From: an uncultured Lachnospiraceae bacterium
GTDB taxonomy: Bacteria > Bacillota > Clostridia > Lachnospirales > Lachnospiraceae
Direction of reading: 5' to 3'
Length of the DNA: 60,181 bases
NCBI GenBank assembly: GCA_910584785.1
Contig: CAJUDX010000011.1
Location: forward strand, 3,137-63,317
Made by a program: the position numbers and the translations under genes. Positions 25,362-34,296 of the stretch are shown here, one piece after another. The notes under the pieces were generated by a model that saw only the letters and a program-made list of their open reading frames with translations, was not told the origin of the DNA and did no database searches. Positions within the stretch are counted from its first letter, which is position 1. Each line of letters begins with the position of its first letter.

Positions 25362-26393
25362 TTATCCTCTCTTTCTCTTGTTATGCCACTGGATTAATTC
25401 CGGTGCCGCCACCAAAAGGATGACCAGACTTTGAACCACCGTAACCATATTGGTAGAAACATTGGTCACACGGCTCATGCGCAGTGCCCCCATATCCATC
25501 ATACCGAATAAAAGTGCAGTTAAAAGCACGCCCGCCGGATGATTCCTTCCCAAAATAGCCACAGCGATTCCCGTAAAACCAAAGGACGGGGAAAACCCTT
25601 CGATAAACCGGTGGTATTTGCCAAAGACTTCGGTAATCCCGGCAAGCGCCGCCAAACCGCCGCTTAATACCATGGACAGCACCAGAAACAGCGAAACCTT
25701 AATCCCCGCTGTACCTGCAGCCGAAGCATTTGCCCCCACTGCACGAAGCTGATAGCCAACCGAAGTTTTCCACAGAAAGACATACAGGGCAGCTGCCACG
25801 ATACGAAGAAGGAAGAGGGAGCCGGTTAGCTGGGTCTGTGGCATCAGCCGCCCAAACCAGACGCTGTCAGGGATTACATGCGTCTGCGCCGTCGAACCCT
25901 GCGCCTTTACCGGCCCGTTAACCAGCCAGGAAGTAAATAATGTACAAATATAGTTAAGCATTATCGCCACGATAACCTCGCTGGTATTTAACTTTGCCCG
26001 GAAAAATCCCGGAATACTGCCCACAATCATCCCGGCAAGAATCCCCGCAAGGATGCTGACCATCATCAAAAGCGGCCCCGGCAGGAAGGAAAATTGCAAA
26101 GCGGTGAGGGTCGCCGCCATCGCCCCGGCGTGAAGCTGGCCCTCAGCGCCGATATTCAGCATACCGCAGCGCGAACCCAGAGCCACTGCCAGCCCGGTAA
26201 AGGCAAGAGGAATGCTTTTACTGATAGTATTGGCAATGGATTTGGGGCTTCCCAAAGCGCCTTTTAGCAGCGCACCATAGGCTTCAGCGGGAGATTCCCC
26301 CGACAGCAGAATAAACAGAGCACCAATCAGCAGGGCAATCCCAATCGCTGCCAGGGATTTTCCCAGTTCCTGGATCATCTTTTTATTTTTCAT
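25362..26393 (-). CDS. Nucleoside ABC transporter permease, first subunit (NupP-like)
   Basis: 343 residues. After a first helix (AAIGIALLIGALFILLSG) the protein has SIANTISKSIPLAFTGLAVA and LGSRCGMLNIGAEGQLHAGA, then GFSPSFGFTGIAVAILGRNHP, all typical of BPD_transp_2 permeases of BMP systems. Its ATG overlaps the stop of the ATPase gene by four bases, so translation is coupled. Partners: the ATPase, the second permease and the lipoprotein of this operon. Confidence 0.88.
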   Translation of the reverse strand: MKNKKMIQELGKSLAAIGIALLIGALFILLSGESPAEAYGALLKGALGSPKSIANTISKSIPLAFTGLAVALGSRCGMLNIGAEGQLHAGAMAATLTALQFSFLPGPLLMMVSILAGILAGMIVGSIPGFFRAKLNTSEVIVAIMLNYICTLFTSWLVNGPVKAQGSTAQTHVIPDSVWFGRLMPQTQLTGSLFLLRIVAAALYVFLWKTSVGYQLRAVGANASAAGTAGIKVSLFLVLSMVLSGGLAALAGITEVFGKYHRFIEGFSPSFGFTGIAVAILGRNHPAGVLLTALLFGMMDMGALRMSRVTNVSTNMVTVVQSLVILLVAAPELIQWHNKRKRG

Positions 26394-27895
26394 CCTTTTG
26401 CACCTCCTGCTCGTTTTCCGGTCATAAACAGTCCGATTTCTTCCTTAGTGTATTCACCATTGGCAAACTGGGCGCTGACCTCGCCCTCGTACAGCACAGC
26501 GATGCGGTCGCTTAAGTTCATTACCTCGGATAGCTCCGCCGAAATAAGCAAAATCGCCTTGCCCTGCTCCTTTAATTCCAAAAGCGTTTTATGTACCTTC
26601 TCAATCGCTCCGATATCTAAACCGCGCACTGGCTGCGCCACCAGCATAAATCCGGGATCATGACTGGTTTCCCGTCCGAAAATCACTTTCTGCTGATTTC
26701 CGCCGGATAACTGCCCGATTTCCTGATCAAGCCCTGCCAGCCGGGTTTCAAACCTTTCCACCTGCTCTTTTGCATCCTTTCGCAGAGCGTCAAAACGGAT
26801 AAAGCCACGCTTACAGTATTCCGGGTTATCCTGGTAGCCGAGAAGGAAATTTTCTGCAATGGAAAAACTGGAAACCATGGCGTTTTTGTGCCGATCGGAG
26901 GGAATATAGCCAAGACCCAGTTTTTTTCTCTCCTTCACCGACATCTTCTCCACCGGTGTTCCATAGATAAGGATGCTTCCCTCCTTCACCTTCTGATTTC
27001 CGACAATCATCGCCTCAAGTTCCTGCTGACCATTTCCGTCCACCCCGGCGATGCCCAGGATTTCCCCGGCATGAACTGTTAAACTCACTGTTTCCTGCGC
27101 CTTATCCTGCAGACGGACAGCTTTCAGTTCCAGAACTGCCTTGCCGGAAGTATTCCCTCTTTTTGCCACTACCGTTTCCACCGAACGGCCCACCATCTGC
27201 GTTGCCAGTTCCTTTTCATTGGTATCCGCAGTCTTACACCGGAATACCACCTTTCCCTTGCGGATAACCGTAATCCGGTCGGACAGGGACATGGTTTCGT
27301 TTAACTTGTGGGTGATAAAGACAATGGTCTTTCCGTCCTTCTTTAACTGCCGTAAAATCTTAAACAATTCCTCAACCTCCTGCGGTGTAAGAACTGCCGT
27401 GGGTTCATCCAGAATAATAATATCTGCCCCCCGGTATAAGGTCTTTAAGATCTCCACCCTCTGGCGCATTCCCACCGAAAGATTCACCACTTTTTCATGT
27501 AAATCAATCTGAAATCCAAAGCGGTTAATCAGTTCCGAAACCTTCTCTTCGCACTTTTTTGGGTCTAAAAACAGCCCGCCCTGTTCCTTTCCGATAATAA
27601 TATTTTCCAGCACCGTAAGCTGATTTACCAGCATAAAATGCTGATGCACCATCCCAATCCCCAGGGCATAGGCATCATTTGGATTGGAAATTTCCGCCTT
27701 TTTTTCATGAATAAAAATCTCTCCCTCATCTGGATGATACAGACCAAAAAGAATATTCATCAGCGTACTCTTCCCTGTGCCGTTTTCCCCTAAAAGGCAA
27801 TGGATTTCCTGTTGTTCTACAGTAAAATCAATCCCGTCATTTGCCCGCACAGGACCAAAACATTTTACAATTCCCTGCATCTTAATTGCATCCAT
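26390..27895 (-). CDS. Nucleoside ABC transporter ATPase, duplicated (NupO-like)
   Basis: 501 residues with two fused ABC domains. The first has Walker A GENGTGKSTLMN, signature NLSVGMRQRVEI and Walker B IIILDEPTAVLT. The second has a degenerate Walker A (GVDGNGQQELEA), signature QLSGGNQQKVIF and MLVAQPVRGLD in place of a normal Walker B. This asymmetry is normal for the sugar/nucleoside CUT2-like importers. It drives import through the two permeases. Start ATG 27895 has GAAAGGGGAGAGCATA. Confidence 0.92.
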   Translation of the reverse strand: MDAIKMQGIVKCFGPVRANDGIDFTVEQQEIHCLLGENGTGKSTLMNILFGLYHPDEGEIFIHEKKAEISNPNDAYALGIGMVHQHFMLVNQLTVLENIIIGKEQGGLFLDPKKCEEKVSELINRFGFQIDLHEKVVNLSVGMRQRVEILKTLYRGADIIILDEPTAVLTPQEVEELFKILRQLKKDGKTIVFITHKLNETMSLSDRITVIRKGKVVFRCKTADTNEKELATQMVGRSVETVVAKRGNTSGKAVLELKAVRLQDKAQETVSLTVHAGEILGIAGVDGNGQQELEAMIVGNQKVKEGSILIYGTPVEKMSVKERKKLGLGYIPSDRHKNAMVSSFSIAENFLLGYQDNPEYCKRGFIRFDALRKDAKEQVERFETRLAGLDQEIGQLSGGNQQKVIFGRETSHDPGFMLVAQPVRGLDIGAIEKVHKTLLELKEQGKAILLISAELSEVMNLSDRIAVLYEGEVSAQFANGEYTKEEIGLFMTGKRAGGAKG

Positions 27896-27931
27896 TATGC
27901 TCTCCCCTTTCCTCCATTTCTTTTTCTATTT

Positions 27932-28015
27932 TTGCCCTTTAATTTCCATTTTTTGTCCTTTAATTTCCATTTTTTATTCTTAAACTTTCATTTTTTGTTC
28001 TTTAATTTTCATTTT
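27932..28015. repeat. 4 x 21-bp tandem repeat
   Basis: Exactly four 21-base units (27932, 27953, 27974, 27995) of the form TTGYYCTTTAATTTYCATTTT lie between the lipoprotein gene and the ATPase gene of the nucleoside operon. They would be transcribed as an A-rich leader segment before the ATPase start. Confidence 0.9.
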
Positions 28016-28037
28016 CCTCAGTTTATGTATTCTTCTT

Positions 28038-29078
28038 TTACTTTTCCAGTGTATTCGGAACTTCGATTTCCCCGTTTACAATGCCTTCCCGAATCTCATC
28101 TAAACGCGAAAGTACATGATCGGGAACCTGAATATTGCTCCCTTCCACCGTAAAATCCACGCCTCCGTCGCTCAGTCCCAAAAGCTGGTTTTCTCCGGTA
28201 TAGGTACCATCAACTACACTGGCAATAGCGTGATAGGCGCAGGTGTCCAGCTTTTTTAACATACTTGCCATAATAAAATCCGGGGCAATGGTATTCTGAT
28301 TTAAGTTTACTCCGATACCGATAAACCCCTTCTCCTCCGCCGCCTGAAATAAGCCCATCCCGGATGCACCCGAAGCATGGAAAATCACGTCGGCACCTTT
28401 TTCATAAAAGGTATTGGCAATGGTACGCGCCGTCGTCGGGTCATTAAAACCGCCGACATAATCCATCAAAACTGTTGCCTGGGGATCGGCATAGAGAGCG
28501 CCCGCGCGGTAGCCTGCAGCAAACTCATTAATCAGCGGGTTATCCACACCGCCGATAAAACCAATCATGCTGCCATCCGAAAGCCTGCTGTCGATTTGTT
28601 CCTGCTTGGCTAAAACCGCAAGGGCACCGACCATAAAACTTCCCTCCTGTGCTTTACAGGAATACGAAGCCACATTGGGAAGCTGCGAAGTTGCGTCTAA
28701 GAGGGCAAAATGCTGTTCCGTGTAGACTGACGCTACATTATTCAGCGCATCGACCTGCTCATCCCCCACACAGATAATCAGGTCATACTCCCCGGAAGAA
28801 GCCATCTCATCCTGGATAATTTCCTCGTCGGCAACGGATTTTGGCTCTACCTGATCATAGGTAATTCCCAGTTCACGGGCTGCCCGCTTCACGCCTTCGA
28901 GCGCCAGGTCATTAAAAGAATTTCCGCCCAAACCCGCTTGGGTAAAAATAATTCCTACATGCGCCGGGCTTCCTTTGGCACTTGCCTGGTCTGCCTCCGG
29001 CGACCCGCAGCCAGTCAGCGAAACGCTCACTCCCACTGCCATTACCCACGCTGCCAGCCGTCTGCTTCGCTTTCTCAT
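28038..29078 (-). CDS. BMP-family nucleoside-binding lipoprotein
   Basis: 346 residues from ATG 29078 (AAAGGAGGAAACAAG upstream). The N-terminus is a lipoprotein signal (RKRSRR, hydrophobic stretch, lipobox SLTGC), so it is anchored outside the membrane. VGIIFTQAGLGGNSFNDLAL, IGFIGGVDNPLINEFAAGYR and GADVIFHASGASGMGLFQAA define the Bmp/PnrA purine-nucleoside-binding family. It is the first gene of the importer operon and delivers substrate to the permeases; deoD at the operon end then cleaves it. Confidence 0.92.
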   Translation of the reverse strand: MRKRSRRLAAWVMAVGVSVSLTGCGSPEADQASAKGSPAHVGIIFTQAGLGGNSFNDLALEGVKRAARELGITYDQVEPKSVADEEIIQDEMASSGEYDLIICVGDEQVDALNNVASVYTEQHFALLDATSQLPNVASYSCKAQEGSFMVGALAVLAKQEQIDSRLSDGSMIGFIGGVDNPLINEFAAGYRAGALYADPQATVLMDYVGGFNDPTTARTIANTFYEKGADVIFHASGASGMGLFQAAEEKGFIGIGVNLNQNTIAPDFIMASMLKKLDTCAYHAIASVVDGTYTGENQLLGLSDGGVDFTVEGSNIQVPDHVLSRLDEIREGIVNGEIEVPNTLEK

Positions 29079-29172
29079 CTTGTTTCCTCCTTTGATATTA
29101 TACATTTTTTATAACTTATTCAACAACTATGTTTAATATATAAAACAAGTTTTTGTATTTGTAAACCCAAAA

Positions 29173-29194
29173 ACAAAGTATATAGTAACTTTGT
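29173..29194. promoter_or_regulatory. Inverted repeat upstream of nucleoside operon
   Basis: ACAAAGT (29173-29179) and ACTTTGT (29188-29194) flank an eight-base AT-rich centre. On the minus strand it lies just upstream of a plausible promoter (TTTACA about 29160, TATATA about 29138), a position suited to a regulator. Confidence 0.45.
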
Positions 29195-29327
29195 GAAAAA
29201 TGCCGGTTTTTTATTATATTTTTTATGCAAATAGACGATGATGATTGTAATTGCTTCATGCTAGACTATGATCATAGACTTTTAAATAAAGTTTAGTTCA
29301 ATTTTACCGATACCAGGAGGAATAGAC

Positions 29328-29858
29328 TTGAGAAAACTTATACTATTTATAGCAATGAGTCTTGACGGGTATATCGCTGACCAGAATGGCGGTGTAGACT
29401 GGCTTCGCGGGCAGGACGATTCGACCGAAGAAAATACATTTTATGATGTTTTTGAAAAGAACGTAGATACTGTAATTATGGGCTGGAGAACCTACCACCA
29501 GATTGTCACTGAACTTTCCCCTGAAGAATGGGTGTACAGCAATAAGAAAAGTTACGTTATTACCCATAAAAGGTACCCTTCTGCAGAAAATATTCACTTT
29601 GTATCCATCAACCCCTGCACACTTGCCCGGACACTGAAACAGGAAGAAGGAAAAGATATCTGGATTTGCGGCGGAGCGGATATTATTCATCAGTTTATGC
29701 TGGAAAACTTGATTGATCAGTATAGTATTTCCATTATTCCAACGATATTAGGGAACGGAATACCTCTTTTCCGACCTGCTGCACAGGAGATGAAATTACG
29801 CCTGATTCAGGTTAAAAATCATCATGGAATAACAGAGTTAATTTATGAAAGAAGGTAA
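29328..29858 (+). CDS. Dihydrofolate-reductase-family protein (RibD C-terminal domain)
   Basis: 176 residues. LILFIAMSLDGYIADQNGGV near the N-terminus, DTVIMGWRTYHQIV, SYVITHKRYP, DIWICGGADIIHQFMLENLI and ISIIPTILGNGIPLF are the conserved segments of the RibD-C/DHFR-like NADPH reductases. Many small members of this group have no known substrate. The start is TTG 29328 behind ACCAGGAGGAATAGAC. It is a single gene transcribed opposite to both neighbours. Confidence 0.85.
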   Translation: MRKLILFIAMSLDGYIADQNGGVDWLRGQDDSTEENTFYDVFEKNVDTVIMGWRTYHQIVTELSPEEWVYSNKKSYVITHKRYPSAENIHFVSINPCTLARTLKQEEGKDIWICGGADIIHQFMLENLIDQYSISIIPTILGNGIPLFRPAAQEMKLRLIQVKNHHGITELIYERR

Positions 29859-29911
29859 TTTTTTTAGAAAAATCAACAGAAAGCAAAATGAAATGTATTA
29901 AAATCGTTATA

Positions 29912-29943
29912 GAGCCAGGAATCAAAATTACCGTTCCTGGCTC
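29912..29943. terminator. Bidirectional terminator between DHFR-like gene and PfkB kinase
   Basis: GAGCCAGGAA (29912-29921) pairs perfectly with TTCCTGGCTC (29934-29943). CATTTCTCTC follows on the plus strand and TATAACGATTTT on the minus strand, so it can serve both converging genes. Confidence 0.7.
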
Positions 29944-29973
29944 CATTTCTCTCTAATCGTAATTTTTTTGACT

Positions 29974-30936
29974 TCACCCCTGAATCAGCTTATTCACTTC
30001 ATCCACTTCCGGCATAACCTTCAGTGCGCCTTTTCTGGTCGTAATCAGGGAAGCGGCGCCGTTGGCAAAGGACAGCATTTCCAAAAGCTTTTCTTCGTCC
30101 AGATTATCCAGCCCGTACTTTAACACAAAATGCAGGCAGCTCCCGCCAAAGGTATCTCCGGCCCCTGTGGTTTCAATGGTGTTTTCCTGCAAATAAGGAG
30201 CCTTTTCTACCCGAAGTCCCTTATAATAAGCCCGGCTTCCCTCTCTGCCCAGGGAAAGGAGAATCAGAGGAATATGGTAGGTTTCCTGCAATACGGCGAT
30301 TCCTTCGTCATAATCTTCTTTTCCGGTAAACCACTGGATTTCATTGTCCGAAATCTTTAATATATCGCACTGACCAAGACCATAGGCCACCTGCTCTTTT
30401 GCCAGATCCAGGGAGGGCCAGAGCGGAGGGCGAAGGTTCGGGTCGAAGGAAACCAGGGCACCATTTTCTTTTGCCAGGGCAATGGCTTTTTTCGTTGCTC
30501 TGCGCACTTCATCGTGAGTCATGGAAAGGGTGCCGAAGTGGAAGATTTCACACGCGGAAAACATGTCGGTTTTTAATTCTTCCTCTTTAAGCATCATATC
30601 TGCTCCGGGATTTCGGTAAAAGGAAAAATCCCGGTCACCGTCAGCAAAGGTCTGAACAAAGGCCAGGGTAGTTCGCACATCAGCATCCATCACCAGGGCA
30701 GAGGTATCGATGCCGACCTCGTCTAAGACCGCTTTAAGCTTGTTTCCAAAAATATCCACGCCGACTTTTCCCATAAAAGCAGTTTTATGCCCCAGCTTAT
30801 TTAACATTGCCAGAACATTACATGGAGCGCCTCCTGGGTTTGCCTCAAAAATCGTGTTTCCCTGTCCGCTGATTCCATTTTCCGTAAAATCAATCAGCAA
30901 TTCGCCTAATGCCAGAACATCGTACTTTTTTTTCAT
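29974..30936 (-). CDS. PfkB-family sugar kinase (fructokinase-like)
   Basis: 320 residues from ATG 30936, which has CGGAGGTAAGGAAG; the open frame upstream has no site. Conserved parts: ALGELLIDFTENG, NPGGAPCNVLAMLNKLGHKT, KVGVDIFGNKLKAVLDEVGID, FDPNLRPPLW and the catalytic TTGAGDTFGGSCLHF with the Asp base. This pattern fits fructokinases of the ScrK/PfkB type. The exact sugar is not proven, and no sucrose or fructose transporter is nearby. It follows the PepV-like gene. Confidence 0.85.
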   Translation of the reverse strand: MKKKYDVLALGELLIDFTENGISGQGNTIFEANPGGAPCNVLAMLNKLGHKTAFMGKVGVDIFGNKLKAVLDEVGIDTSALVMDADVRTTLAFVQTFADGDRDFSFYRNPGADMMLKEEELKTDMFSACEIFHFGTLSMTHDEVRRATKKAIALAKENGALVSFDPNLRPPLWPSLDLAKEQVAYGLGQCDILKISDNEIQWFTGKEDYDEGIAVLQETYHIPLILLSLGREGSRAYYKGLRVEKAPYLQENTIETTGAGDTFGGSCLHFVLKYGLDNLDEEKLLEMLSFANGAASLITTRKGALKVMPEVDEVNKLIQG

Positions 30937-31053
30937 CTTCCTTACCTCCGTTTTTATGCCATTTTGGCGTCTTTTCCTATAATGTTTACCATTTTGGCAC
31001 ATTTTTTTATTTCCCTATATAACCCCTTCCCCAAGCATAAACACTGCACAGAT

Positions 31054-32457
31054 TTACTTACATAAATCAACAATAACCTGAGCAAATATCTTCGCTGCCG
31101 TCAAAAGTTCATCCACCGGGGCAAACTCATCGGCCCCGTGCATCCGGGTATCCGTTCCCGGCATAAATGCGCCGAAAGCCACACCATTTTTCAGACTGTG
31201 GACATAGGTTCCACCACCCATAAATTCACAGCGTCCCTCTCTTCCCGTATATTCCTCATACGCCCTGAGAAGGGTTTGGACAAAGTCTGAATTTCCATCC
31301 ACATAATGCGGGGGCGTTATGGTCTTATTTGCCAGGATAAAGCCCTTTTCCTGCAACTTTTCCTTAATCGGCAGCAGAAGATTTTCCTCATTGGCACAAA
31401 TTGGGCAACGGATATCAAAGCCGCCCTCTAAATAGCCGTCCTCCACATGGAGAAGGGAAAAAGCCAGTGTCAGCTTCCCGGAAAGCTTATCCTCCATCGA
31501 AACGCCCAATGCCTCTCCGTGAACATCGCCGTGCGGCATCAGAGCCAAAATTTCCTTTAATACCTCTGTCTGTGCGCATTCCGCCAGGGGAAGCCGGGTT
31601 AGTAGTACTAGCAGAGCAGTTAATGCATTTATCCCTTCTTCCGGCGTGGAGGCATGCGCACTCTTCCCTTCAGCGGTGATCATGGCGACGTCCTCGTCCG
31701 CCTTAATCGTAAATTCCGCCCCGGTTTCCTTTTCCACTACCTTTGCCAAATCGCACAAGTCAGACAAATCCAGTCCCTTCACTGAAGCATTCGCCTTTCC
31801 GGGAACCACATTGACCTTAATTCCCGCATCCAGACTAAGTAAACCCGGAAGTGCCTGAGAAGTCTCAAATTTCCGGCTAAAACTTCCAGGAAGCCGTCCT
31901 TTTTCTATATTGACCACCGGAAAAGCCCCATCCGGCGAAAAGGTCATGGGCGCCTCCGGCTCCTCATCATAATATTGGACAATATCCGAACTTCCGCACT
32001 CCTCATCGGTTCCAAAAATCAGCCGGCAGTTCTTTGTCACCGGCAAGCCCAGTTCTTTTACTGCACGCATGGCGTAAAGGGCAGCTATTGCCGGGCCCTT
32101 ATCATCCGAAGTGCCCCGCCCGTAAAGTTTTCCATCCTTAAGCAAAGGCGTAAAGGCTTCCGTTACCTCCCAACCTTCTCCCGCTGGAACCACATCTAGG
32201 TGTGCCAGGATGTCCAGGCAGCGTTCTCCCTGATTTAAATCTGCTGTGCCGACATAATTATCATAATTCTTTACGGAAAATCCGTAGCCCTCTGCCATGG
32301 TAAGCGCCTCGGCAAGAGCTTTAAACGCCCCCTCGCCAAAGGGCATTCCCGGCTTATACGGCATCTTTTCACTGTTAATCCGGCACAGGGTGCAGATATC
32401 TTCAATCATTTCCTGCCGATGGGCTTCCATATAAGCTTCTATTTTTTCTTTAACCAT
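31054..32457 (-). CDS. M20 dipeptidase, PepV/Sapep-like
   Basis: 467 residues, a two-domain M20 metallopeptidase. Metal ligands are visible in LDILAHLDVVPAGEGW (His, with the Asp two residues on), RGTSDDKGPAIA (bridging Asp) and IFGTDEECGSSD (catalytic Glu plus metal Glu); a later His is in MHGADEFAPV. The lid domain lies between, including TAEGKSAHASTPE. The enzyme would cleave dipeptides in the cytosol, probably Xaa-His-like or broad. Start ATG 32457 behind GAGGAGGTCAAAGAG, 41 bases after prfC. Confidence 0.88.
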   Translation of the reverse strand: MVKEKIEAYMEAHRQEMIEDICTLCRINSEKMPYKPGMPFGEGAFKALAEALTMAEGYGFSVKNYDNYVGTADLNQGERCLDILAHLDVVPAGEGWEVTEAFTPLLKDGKLYGRGTSDDKGPAIAALYAMRAVKELGLPVTKNCRLIFGTDEECGSSDIVQYYDEEPEAPMTFSPDGAFPVVNIEKGRLPGSFSRKFETSQALPGLLSLDAGIKVNVVPGKANASVKGLDLSDLCDLAKVVEKETGAEFTIKADEDVAMITAEGKSAHASTPEEGINALTALLVLLTRLPLAECAQTEVLKEILALMPHGDVHGEALGVSMEDKLSGKLTLAFSLLHVEDGYLEGGFDIRCPICANEENLLLPIKEKLQEKGFILANKTITPPHYVDGNSDFVQTLLRAYEEYTGREGRCEFMGGGTYVHSLKNGVAFGAFMPGTDTRMHGADEFAPVDELLTAAKIFAQVIVDLCK

Positions 32458-32498
32458 CTCTTTGACCTCCTCAGTCCGTCACAACTATCAATTCCCGA

Positions 32499-34091
32499 TT
32501 AATTTCTGCCAAACTCACTGAGTCGCAGATCCGGGTTTCTCTCTTCCACCATGCGCACGCTCCAGTGATTTACGAATAGTAAAAGAGGATTGTCCTTTAA
32601 GTCCTTAATCCGCTTCATATCTGAAGTTCCCTGAATCTTTTCTACATTGATTTCATCTTTATTGTCCACCCAGCGAATGTATTCATAGGGGAGTTTTTCC
32701 AGTTTTACTTCGACATTATATTCATTTTCCAGGCGGTAGGTCAGGACTTCAAACTGCAGTTCGCCCACTACGCCCACGATAATTTCTTCCATTCCCGTGT
32801 TGTATTCCTGGAATATCTGAATGGCGCCTTCCTGGGCAATCTGATATACGCCCTTTAAAAACTGCTTCCTCTTCATGGTATCCATCTGCCGCACCCGTGC
32901 AAAGTGTTCGGGGGCGAAGGTGGGAATCCCTTCAAACTCTATCTTTTCATTCGATGAACACAGGGTATCACCGATGGAAAAAATTCCAGGGTCAAACACG
33001 CCGATAATATCCCCCGCATAGGCTTCTTCGACAATCTTTCTGTCCTGTGCCATCATCTGCTGGGGCTGGGAAAGACGGATTTTCTTTCCACCCTGGATAT
33101 GGTTGACCTCCATCCCCGCCGTAAACTTTCCTGAGGCAATCCGCATAAAGGCAATTCGATCGCGGTGGGCTTTATTCATATTGGCCTGAATTTTAAAAAC
33201 AAAAGCGCTGAAATCCTTACTGAATGGGTCAACAATTCCTGTCGTCGTTTTCCGGGGAAGCGGGGAGCTTGTCATCTGCAGGAAATATTTCAGGAAGATT
33301 TCCACTCCGAAGTTAGTCAGGGCTGATCCGAAAAATACCGGTGACAATTCTCCTGCGCTCACCTTTTCCTGGTCAAATGCATCACTGGCGCCGTCTAAAA
33401 GTTCGATTTCTTCTTTTAGTTGGTCATGGTAATCCGTGCCAATCAACACATCCACGTCGGTTCCGTCGATGGCAAACTCCTGATGCTCAACCTCTTTTGC
33501 GCCGCCCATAGCTGCGGTAAAGGTGGTAATTGTCCGAGTATGGCGGTCGTATACACCTTTAAAGCTTTTTCCACAGCCAATGGGCCAGTTGACCGGGCAG
33601 GTTCGGATTCCCAGGACTTCCTCAATATCGCTCATCAGCTCGAAGGGGTCTTTGGACTCTCTGTCCAGCTTATTGATAAAGGTAAAAATCGGGATATGGC
33701 GCATAACGCAGACCTTAAAGAGCTTAATTGTCTGCGCCTCCACGCCCTTGGAACCGTCGATTACCATAACGGCGGAATCGGCAGCCATTAAGGTGCGGTA
33801 GGTATCTTCTGAGAAATCCTGGTGGCCCGGAGTATCCAAGATATTGATGCAGTAGCCGTCATAGTTAAACTGGAGAACGGAGGAAGTGACCGAAATTCCT
33901 CTCTCTTTTTCAATCTCCATCCAGTCGGAAACAGCGTGTTTGGAAGCTTTTCGGCCTTTTACGGTTCCGGCAAGATTGATAGCTCCGCCATAGAGCAGGA
34001 ATTTTTCTGTTAAGGTGGTTTTTCCTGCATCGGGATGGGAAATGATGGCGAAGGTTCGGCGTTTATTTATTTCTTCTGTTAAATTAGACAA
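32499..34091 (-). CDS. prfC: Peptide chain release factor 3
   Basis: 530 residues. GTPase that recycles RF1/RF2 from the ribosome. G1 SHPDAGKTTLTEK, the RGISVTSSV switch region, G3 DTPGHQDFSEDTYR and G4 FINKLDRE are all present, followed by the beta-barrel and C-terminal RF3 domain. The start is TTG 34091 after GGAGGAAACAACA. The structured element at 34139-34268 lies just upstream, in the gap from the alpha/beta hydrolase gene. Length is normal. Confidence 0.95.
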   Translation of the reverse strand: MSNLTEEINKRRTFAIISHPDAGKTTLTEKFLLYGGAINLAGTVKGRKASKHAVSDWMEIEKERGISVTSSVLQFNYDGYCINILDTPGHQDFSEDTYRTLMAADSAVMVIDGSKGVEAQTIKLFKVCVMRHIPIFTFINKLDRESKDPFELMSDIEEVLGIRTCPVNWPIGCGKSFKGVYDRHTRTITTFTAAMGGAKEVEHQEFAIDGTDVDVLIGTDYHDQLKEEIELLDGASDAFDQEKVSAGELSPVFFGSALTNFGVEIFLKYFLQMTSSPLPRKTTTGIVDPFSKDFSAFVFKIQANMNKAHRDRIAFMRIASGKFTAGMEVNHIQGGKKIRLSQPQQMMAQDRKIVEEAYAGDIIGVFDPGIFSIGDTLCSSNEKIEFEGIPTFAPEHFARVRQMDTMKRKQFLKGVYQIAQEGAIQIFQEYNTGMEEIIVGVVGELQFEVLTYRLENEYNVEVKLEKLPYEYIRWVDNKDEINVEKIQGTSDMKRIKDLKDNPLLLFVNHWSVRMVEERNPDLRLSEFGRN

Positions 34092-34138
34092 TGTTGTTTC
34101 CTCCGAAAAAAAATATATATTTACATGCTTTTACGCAG

Positions 34139-34268
34139 AAGCCGAAGGGTATTCCATCGTCACCGCGCTTTCGCTCCGTTCCACACGTAGCGGACGCTAA
34201 ACTCGTGAAATACCTCGTTAAGCACCGACATGTTCCAAGGGGATTCCTTATGGAATACCCTTCGGCTT
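34139..34268. repeat. Structured intergenic repeat element, copy 1
   Basis: Perfect 19-base inverted ends AAGCCGAAGGGTATTCCAT (34139-34157) and its complement (34250-34268). The interior 34150-34204 matches the minus strand of 43750-43696 at about 44 of 55 positions by hand alignment. It lies between two minus-strand genes (hydrolase and prfC). It has no ORF of note and no transposase. It could be a MITE- or REP-like element. Confidence 0.7.
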
Positions 34269-34296
34269 TCGCTGGTGACGGGCAAAATGTTTACTT

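Noticed and set aside
34139..34268. Insertion sequence
   Set aside because: Inverted ends are present, but there is no transposase frame and no clear target duplication. Reported as a structured repeat instead.
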